A stretch of 64,000 nucleotides of DNA, taken from NCBI GenBank assembly GCA_006384855.1, contig VCJN01001114.1:1-64000 (forward strand). The letters run 5' to 3'. The notes beneath the pieces are model-generated. The model did no database searches. It saw only the letters and a list, made by a program, of their open reading frames with translations, and was not told where the DNA came from. Numbering within the stretch: position 1 is the stretch's first letter; each line of letters starts with the position of its first letter. The translations under genes and the position numbers were made by a program. Below are positions 56,273 to 64,000 of the stretch, one piece after another. Origin of the DNA: Tetraselmis striata. Lineage: Eukaryota > Chlorophyta > Chlorodendrophyceae > Chlorodendrales > Chlorodendraceae.

Positions 56273-57160
56273 ATGTCTACCAGCATCACCACCGGCATGA
56301 TGAACACCCCCCTCGCCAACCTGGCTCGGCAGAGGGCGATCAAGACAGACCCTGGCAACGCCCCACCACCACCTGACTTCCCTGATGATACCAGTTCTCA
56401 TGACGCCTTCAGCCTGGACGGGGCATCGGACAGTGACTCAGGTGACATCCAGCATATCGAGCCGGCTGCAGTGAAGCCGACACTCGACCTCAAGAACGTC
56501 CCCATCTGGGACAAAACCCGTTCTACGCGGGACAACGCTCAAGCCATCAAGATCGCTCTCAGGAGCGCCGGCTACTTGGACACCACCAAGGGCAAAGGCA
56601 CCCGTCAGGAACAAATGATCCTCCTAGCAGCCCTGCGCCATGCAACAACGAATTATCCCATGCCATCGTCAACAACATCAACATGGACTCCAGGAAGTGT
56701 GGATATACAGTCTCGAAGGCCCTTCTTACTAAGCTCCAGGGCTCAGCCATGAAGGAGCGCAAGCGCTTGCTTGGAGGAGGAGATCACGGCGGGCCAGCTC
56801 CCGAATGAGCAAGTTCAGGTGTATGTTCGGCGCTCCCAGAACCTCTGGAATCTGTTGAACAAGGTACATGGCCAGTGGACCTTCGAGTACGTGGCCACCA
56901 ACTACCTTATCCCAGGCCTTCACCCAGACTACGGTCATATCGTCGACACCACAACCTCGGCGGCCACTATCAGCGCGAAGCTGGCAACCATCATCAGCGC
57001 CGGACAGAACATGGAGGCGCGCAAGCGTCAACGCTAGCAGCGCGTCCGCGCGTGCCCGCCAAACCTCAATTCCTACAAACCCAGGGATCCGCAGCACACC
57101 ACCAGGTCCAGCGTCATTTGCAGACGGTGTGACCGTCCGGGCCATACCCAACAGCAGTGT
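56273..57160 (+). pseudogene. Copia gag region with zinc knuckle
   Basis: The region starts with MSTSITTGMMNTPLANLARQ and contains gag-like stretches such as QVYVRRSQNLWNLL. It ends in the knuckle CRRCDRPGHTQQQC at about 57118-57159, a C-x2-C-x4-H-x4-C pattern typical of nucleocapsid. The region is decayed. Confidence 0.7.
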
Positions 57161-59010
57161 GTGGCCGAGCGCCATGCCAACGGCCTGCGTATCCTGGATG
57201 ACACCGCGCCGACCGGCGCCATGAACGGCCCTCGCTATGACCGTCATCAGTGCGAACTTGGGGAGCGTCGCGTCAACACCAGCCATAGCCACAACCCGTG
57301 CGACAACTACCACCATCAGGCGCCGCTAGGTCAGCATTTCTACAACAACAACTGCACCAATCAGGACATGCTTCAGCGTCAGCAGCGTTGGACCAACCAG
57401 AGAGGCAATGACGGCATGCAGCGTCATCAGCAGCCGGTCGGCTTCGTCTCCCCGGCCGGACATAAGCACCAGAGGCATCAACATGCCAACAACAACTCCA
57501 CCCAGCGGCCCACGGGACACCAAGAGGCCTACCCGTTCGTGGGTGTGTCCCCATCGGCCCAGCACCACAACAGCCTGCCCATCATGCTCACCTGCACCAC
57601 CGCAGCCCCAGGAGGGGCGGCCACCGGAGCACATGAGGGGGAGGGCGAGGACAGCGCGGAGGATGACTTACATGGCCCCTGGCACGTCCCCTACTCCGAC
57701 TCTTATGACGACTTCGAGTCCCCGTTCTCACACCCATGGCGTGTCCACCACTCCCGCCCTCACTCCCTCGCCTTTCCGATCTTCGATACCCCCGACACCC
57801 CCCCCCCCCCCCCCCCCCGCTGGAGCATTTATTTCCATCCCTACCCTCTCGATCCCCCCATCCACCTGTTCGACATCAATTGGCAACGTCCTCAACCCGT
57901 CCCCAACCCAGCCCAACCCCTATGCCTCACCTCACCCACATTCCCAGCCTCAGCGGCGTTGGCGTCCCACATCCTTTATGCGGAGCAAGGCGCCCTGCGT
58001 GGCGACCCGCCACCAACGCTACCGCTCCTCACCGCAGCGCCGATCCTCCCGCTGCCCACCTCTGTGATCATCGACCATCACTTTTCGCCGTGCCATGGCT
58101 CATCGGCATCTGGGGTAGAGGCTCTGGTAGAATACGGTTTCACCATCCACAAGATCACCGGCGCCGACCCATCGCCCGAGGCTCGTACTATGTGGACACA
58201 TCGCCTACATGTCATCAGCGACAAGTATCCGGACCGTCTGCCCCCATCAGCTTTTCATGACTGTCATGCCAGGACCCCCATGGACGTCAACGACATCACC
58301 ATCACGGCGCTAGAGACCCTTCGCCCGGTCACCCTCATCGTGTTAGGCCCACCGTGTCAGCCATGGTCACGCGCGGGTTCACGCGTTGGCTGGCGGGACC
58401 ATCGCTCTCGGGCCTTTGCTTCCGTCATCGGTTTCATGCGTTTCTACCTGACTACACAGCCCACACCGGTGCGCTATATTGTGGAGAATGTTCCAGGCGC
58501 GCTGGACTTCCCTGAGATACTCCCTGCACCGGCAACATCATGCGTGCAACCGCCTGCGGCTCGGCAGCTCACCGCGACACCCTCATGTGGACCAATATTG
58601 CTCCGCAAACAGACAGCCAGAACTACATTGACAACATCAACACCATCGAGCTCACCGACCCCAGCCCCTGCGCGTGGGACCTCTGCCTCTGAGTTCCCCC
58701 ACTTTCTTCCGGTAGTGACAACCGACTACTTTCCGAAGTTCGTCGCCTGCCCCGGCTAATACGTCTTTCGCATGCAAACCAATGGTCAGCCGGGCGCTGG
58801 CATGATCTACGAACATGATGGCCCTTGGTCATGGGCAGACAACGGCAGATGGTGCAAACCCCATGCAGCTCTACGCGCTCGCGCCATGGGCTTCACCTTG
58901 GAGGATCTGCCCACGTCTCACCTTTCTGAGGCGGCACTGCGCAAACTTCTCGGCGGAGTCATCGATCTCAACGTCGTGCGCAACTACATCAAGGCTGTCT
59001 CGGGCGCCGC
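57161..59010 (+). pseudogene. C5-cytosine DNA methyltransferase region inside the Copia element
   Basis: After a low-complexity linker (His/Pro-rich, including a C tract at about 57799-57818 that gives a Pro run), the region carries the core motifs of C5-cytosine methyltransferases in order. A motif I-like start is near 58085-58150 (SASGVEALVEYGF). Motif IV is GPPCQPWSRAG (about 58346-58378), with the catalytic cysteine. Motif VI is VENVPGA (58481-58501). Motifs IX and X are near 58905-58990 (RKLLGGVIDLNVVRNYI). The order and spacing fit a Dnmt-type enzyme, although motif I is diverged. The region follows the gag zinc knuckle in the same frame and precedes the protease, so it was part of the element's polyprotein. 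It is decayed. Confidence 0.85.
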
Positions 59011-59039
59011 CCCTTCCCCAGTCGTCATCACTGTCTGCC

Positions 59040-61940
59040 ACACGTCATACGGCACTTTCATCAGCAGCGACGGGGAGGCATGGGTGCTCATGGACTCGGG
59101 CGCATCCTCTCACGTCAACGCCCACCGCACCGACATCTACTACATGGATATTCCTGTGGCGGAACAATTTCTAGTGCGCGGCTTCGGGCAACCGGCAGTC
59201 GGCATCGGCACCGCACTGGCACCAACACTAGACATCCACCGGCAGGCCACATACCATTGTGGCACGAGACTGTTACCATACTCCCAACATCACCTCCAGT
59301 GTCGGTCTCACCAACATCAGCCGCCTCCTCAGCACCCATCAACTCAGCAAGCAGGGCTACTCTTTCTACTTCAGCCGCCTCCTCAACATCATGATTACCC
59401 CAGATGGCGCAGTCATCCACCTTCAGCCCTACCCCGGCACCACAGGCATGTACGGCATCGAGCTCCTTCCCATCCACGATCCCTCTCATGGGGTCATGGC
59501 GCTGCCATCTCCGACGGCTTCCCACTCCCTATGGCATCTTCGATTTGGTCATCGTTGTGCACGCCACATGGCACTCACCCAGCAGCACGCCATCGGCATC
59601 CCGACACTCGGCTTGGCACCTGAGGCCATCTGCCCAGCATGCATCCATGCTAAGTTCCACCAGCAGTCAGTCAACCGGCAGCCCTCCCCAGCGCAGCAGC
59701 GCCATACGTGCTTGTGGTCATCGACGACTGGAAGGGACCTTGCCCCTCGGTCACTGGCGCACAACATGTCTTTGGCGCAGTGGATTCCTACAATGGAGTG
59801 AAGGTAGCGATCACTATGCGCACCAAGGACGAGGCCGTCCGCGCCATCCATCAACTCCATGCGGCGGTGCTCGGCATGGGTCACACCGTTCAACGCATAC
59901 GTGCCGATCGCAGCGCAGTTTATACCGGCTCTCCGTTCTGTCAAGCATGCGCTGACCTCGACATTGCGCTGGAGTTTACCGCGTCCCACTCTCATCATCA
60001 GGCGGGCCTGGCGGAGCGCTCTTTCTGCACTATCGGTGAGTGTGCCCAAGCCATGCTCCTCCACGCCGGCCTCGACCGCACCTTTTGGGATTGGGCGTAT
60101 CTTCACGCCGTCTATCTTTACAACCGCCAGTGGAGCTCATCCGTCAACGACATACCTTGCACGCTGATGACCGGCCGCAAGCCCGACCTCACCGACCTGC
60201 ATGTTTTCGGCTGCGTGGCCTGGGTCAACATCTCTGTGACTATGAGGGCAGCCAAAGGCAAAATGACACCTAAATCCTGGCCGGGCATCTACGATGGCCG
60301 CCATGAGGACTCCGCCGGCTACCACATATACAACCCGGCTACCATGCGCGAAATAGTGACACGCAATGTCGTCTTTGACGAGGTAACACGACCCTTCTCC
60401 AGCACACTGGCTCTCTCTATGCCAGTCTTCCAGTTTCCCGACGATGACCACATGTTGGACGAGCCGCAGCCCTTGGACCAGCAGGAGGGGCCCCAAGCAC
60501 CGCCACCCATGCCACCATCAGCATCGCTTGACTAAGAGCAGGAGGGGCCCCCATCTCCGCATCAATACGAGCGGTATCTTCCGCGTCATCAAGAGGCGGA
60601 CGCCACTGTACTACAAGCTCCTCACTCCGGCGGATCGGCGCACCTGCCTTCCTCTTATGTCGACCTCGGCGACTACCACACCGCGCTTGTGGCATCCGCC
60701 ATCGCGGAGGTTGTGCGCCCCTACCCGGCTTAGATGGCCGCCCTCGCCGTACCGCCGGCACCTACTGTCCGCGTGTCCAAGGCGCCGCGCAACTACAAGG
60801 AGGCCATCTCTAGCAATCGCCCCGATGATTGGAAACAGTCCATGGACCGTAAGATCGCCTCAGTCTATCACCAAGATGGAGACTTTAGTTTGGATCAGCG
60901 TCCCTGAGCTTTGACGTGACAACCCATCCGCAATCATCATACAGACTGCGTGGGCCTTCGCGGAGAAACACGACAAGGATGGCAACTTCATCAAGCGCAA
61001 GGCCAGAGTGGTCGTCCGAGGCGATCAACTTACTGCCGGCGAGAACTACTATGACACCAAGACCTATGCCCCAGTTGGGAGCTTCATCGCCTTGCGCACC
61101 ACTATTGCTCTCGCAGTCCAACTCGACTGGGAGCTGTACCAGTTCGACGTCACATGTGCTTTCCTCAACGCTAACCTCGATGAAGATGAGGCGCTCTATG
61201 GCCTGCCGCAGGCGCCCAAGGCATGGTTTCTGCGCTTTTCTTCCTTTCTCCGTGACTTCGGCTTCGTCAACTCCGAGTGCGATCCCGGCCTATGGACGCT
61301 GCTCGCAGTCGATGGGTCCCTACTGGCCATCCTATGCTTCTACGTTGATGACATCATGCTGGCTACGTCCCCATCGTCCGACATCCATGAGCGTTGTCAG
61401 ACTTCTCTCATCACTACGTTTGATGCTACCACTGACGGCCTATGCACCTGGCTTCTTGGAATGGCCATTGACCGCAAGCCGGGAGGCGTGATCCACCTCC
61501 ATTCGGAGAAATACATCAACGACATCCTGACTACCCTCAACATGACGGCGTGCACACCTCGCCGCCTGCCCCGCACTCCGGATACCGATTTTCATGACCC
61601 TACAGTCGCCTATCGCGCGCGGGTTCAGAAGAGCGTGGCCCTGTCTATTGCCGAGGCGGAGTTCGTGGCGCTCTGCATGGCTTGCAAATGCATGGCGTTT
61701 ATTCGCTTTCTTCTGCGCCAGCTCAACCACCCCACCACTTACCCGGTACGGGTATGCGAGGACAATCAGGCGTGCATCGTTCAGGTGAAGCATGGTATGA
61801 TTACGGGCGCGCAACGCCACATTGACCTCAAGTTTCAGTATGCGCCCAACTCTGCCTAGACGGCATCATCGACATGCACTACACGCCTACCGCAGACCAG
61901 CTGACCGATTATTTCACTAAGGCGCTGCCCCTAACTACCT
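59040..61940 (+). pseudogene. Copia pol region: protease, integrase, reverse transcriptase, RNase H
   Basis: Protease: WVLMDSGASSHVNA (about 59077-59120). Integrase zinc region: WHLRFGH and CPACIHAKFH (59530-59660). Integrase core: LVVIDDW, RADRSAVY and AGLAERSF (59705-60040), giving the D, D and E positions. Reverse transcriptase: YAPVGSF, FDVTCAFLNANL and YVDDIML (61060-61355). RNase H: SIAEAEFVAL, EDNQACIVQV and TADQLTDYFTKAL (61640-61925). This is the typical Copia order. The region is decayed, with breaks in several places. Confidence 0.85.
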
Positions 61941-62045
61941 TTCTTCACTTCCGCGCTTTTCCATATGGGGTCATCCGAGGAGCCTTCCGTTGCGCCTCTG
62001 CCGCCGTCAGTCTTGCGCCAGCGGGCTTCCACACGATGAGGAGGG

Positions 62046-62525
62046 GTGTTGGACCTAGGGTACCCCGGTACCCTGAATCCGCATTTTCTCTTTGTGAAAT
62101 CCGCATTGTGAAGTGCTACTGCCGTACATGTGCCTAAGATGTACGACACCCAGATGGTGCCACTGTACGGCACTAAGACTTCTCTCCCATATCGCGATGG
62201 AGCGTGTCTTCCCTACTCGACACCTAGCCGGCTGGTACAAATTGTCAGCCTCGGCTGCTGTAAATTCAGTCAACCGCTCTTCCCAGAAATATAATTCCGA
62301 CTCACCCTTTTCTCTCTCGTGACAGTGCCACTCAGCCATCACCACGGCGACAGCGACTACCTTGCGTCCATCGCCCACGGCTCATAGCAGCCCTTTGCCT
62401 TCCCAATTTGCATCTCGCTTGCTGGCACTCGACGTGATTCGACGCATGCACGCCGACTCTCACCGACTCTCCTCCCATCAGTGACAGTGCCACTGAGCCA
62501 ACACTTCGACTATCTCCCTCCGACA
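62046..62525 (+). repeat. Right LTR of the Copia element
   Basis: 480 bp beginning TGTTGGACCTAGGG and ending CCTCCGACA, preceded by the purine tract at 62037-62045. Confidence 0.9.
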
Positions 62526-62530
62526 GGGCG

Positions 62531-64000
62531 TATTATGGGGTAACAAGTAAAGTACTAACACGCACGTTTGCGCCCCCTCCTCGCTTACTATAGGGGTAGG
62601 TTTACTATAGGGTGACGAGGGTGTCCGAAACGCCGCCGGCATGATTCGCTTTGTTCCTTTCGCCGCTTCCGAGTTCGGCTCGCTGGCCCCGCACGTGCGT
62701 TGAGGCCTTGGTGGAACTCGCGTAAGCTAGCCACACATACACTACTTGCCAAGAAAACGGCCAGCTCTTGTCTGCATGGCGCCGCCGCCGTTTCTCCTCG
62801 CTCATCAACATGGCACATGCAGACAACGTTCTTGGCGGGGTCGCGGCCGCGCGCGCGGCACGTGATGGTGCTCTTGCGCCTGCGTCGCGTCGCTCGTCGG
62901 CATGTGTTGCTATGGCCCGGCCGCAAGCGTACTCGCCGCGGCTGATGGCCTACCCCTACATTATTTACATATTGTTATTTAGCCGCTACAAATATCGCCC
63001 CCCCGCCTACCAGTACATACAATCGATCGAGTACTCAGGTGCAACACGGTGAAAGGGCGTCGCCCAGTCGCAGATCTCGCCTGTGCCCATGTCAGATCTT
63101 GCGGGGGGGGGGGGGGGGTGGCGCCGCCTCGGGTGCTGGGTTCAAGATCTGAGCACGCGTCGCGTCGGGTACGCTCGAGGTAAAACACATCGAGACGACA
63201 CACTCGTCGGACACTTGAAAACATGCAGCAAGCAGGTTGCCCTTCCCGGCGGCTTCGTATAGGGTCTCCTTCCCGGGGAGACGAGAGCGACGGAGAGGGC
63301 AGCGGGGGCGATGGCGGCGGCGCGTTTCGGTCTGACCCGGTCCGGACGGCGCAGAAGCGTGACGGCCGTACGGTGCAGCAGCTACAGCATGGGCGCCATC
63401 ACCACCGGCTGCGACATGCGGTGGGCGGAGGCGGCTCGGCGCCCGCCCATCTGTGCGTGTCGTAGAACCGAGTCCTCTTGAAGCAGGCCCCACGCGCGCG
63501 GCAGCGGATTCTCTTCCTCACCGGTTCCGGAATCCCCTCGGCAGCGGTCCATGAATACGGCGCTTGGAGTTGCGACGCCCATGGCACACCACTACTCGGC
63601 GCCGACGGCTCGCAGCGGCGGGTGTTGGTAGGGGCTAGTCACCGGCGCTCCGGCTGCTATGCATGGTAAAGTGTCCATGCGACTGCAACTTAGCCGGCTT
63701 GAGACCTACGGTACCGCTGGCAGTTTCGTCGTCACGGAGTTTTTAAGGCGTTAAAGTACAGCGTGGCGAAACCCGGAGCGATTACGGGTACGATACACGC
63801 GCGAGGCGCGCTGTGGGTCTAATGTACTATGGGGATGGCACAACATGCTACCAGTACCGGTAGCATATTACGGAACGCGGGCGAGCCGGGCACGTCATTG
63901 CAACTACAGAGCCTAGCAGTAAAGTGGCGATTACACGGTAGATACGGGGATTACACGCCCATTCCCTAGAAAGATCGCGATTTCGGACCATTACGGTATA
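62531..64000. other. Intergenic, nothing firmly recognised
   Basis: The first 80 bp continue the repeat interrupted by Copia. Minus-strand frames at about 63090-63580 contain a protein-like stretch (KETLYEAAGKGNLLAACF) that recalls an ankyrin turn, but no gene structure was found. A G tract lies at about 63103-63118. Confidence 0.3.

Larger units (their letters stand above)
55590..62525 (+). mobile_element. Ty1/Copia LTR retrotransposon carrying a DNA methyltransferase domain
   Basis: A full-length element of 6.9 kb. LTRs of 485 and 480 bp begin TG and end CA, and are flanked by a perfect 5 bp duplication, GGGCG (55585-55589 and 62526-62530). A purine tract, GAGGAGGGG, precedes the right LTR. 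No clear primer-binding site was recognised. The coding order is gag with zinc knuckle, a C5-cytosine DNA methyltransferase domain, protease, integrase, reverse transcriptase and RNase H; protease-integrase-RT is the Copia order. The LTRs differ by roughly 5-6% by eye, so the insertion is moderately old. The coding region is broken in several places and the element is treated as a fossil. It lies inside an older repeat. Confidence 0.92.

Overview
This window looks like nuclear DNA of a eukaryote, most likely a green alga, although no species can be named. The evidence is a GC-rich composition, one very intron-dense gene, a chlorophyte-style TGTAA polyadenylation signal after an intronless gene, a Copia retrotransposon, hAT-type miniature elements, and long pure C/G homopolymer tracts both inside introns and between genes. 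Gene density is low. About half of the window is decayed repeats and coding-like remnants.

Layout. 1-4.5 kb holds remnants of an unknown coding repeat, a possible tRNA-derived SINE and a miniature element with about 245 bp terminal inverted repeats (3257-4026). 4.6-7.7 kb holds two probable host genes facing each other: a DUF6940-like protein (+) and a membrane-anchored GT25-like glycosyltransferase (-). 7.7-21 kb is mostly repeats: a hAT-type element with an 8 bp target duplication, coding-like fragments on both strands, a 54 bp palindrome and small hairpin arrays. 21.1-41.0 kb is a single minus-strand gene of about 40 exons. It encodes a protein of about 4,000 residues with two N-terminal CCCH zinc fingers, an Ala/Lys/Glu-rich helix, an ankyrin-like region, a superfamily-1 UvrD/TRANK1-type helicase and a long helical C-terminal part. 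Most splice junctions could be placed with a continuous reading phase. 41-55.5 kb is again repeat-rich: a solo repeat arm, a roughly 180 bp satellite, a second hAT-type element, inverted coding-like repeats and the 3' end of a coiled-coil gene.

55.59-62.53 kb is a complete-length Ty1/Copia element with two LTRs of about 480 bp and a GGGCG target duplication. It is decayed. Its unusual feature is a C5-cytosine DNA methyltransferase domain lying between the gag zinc knuckle and the protease. It is the best candidate in the window for an under-described system: a retrotransposon that carried its own DNA methylation enzyme. The element sits inside an older repeat, a relative of which lies near 45 kb.

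The host genes show no operon-like links. The giant helicase gene resembles RNA- or DNA-surveillance helicases in its domain make-up, but its role is not known from sequence alone.
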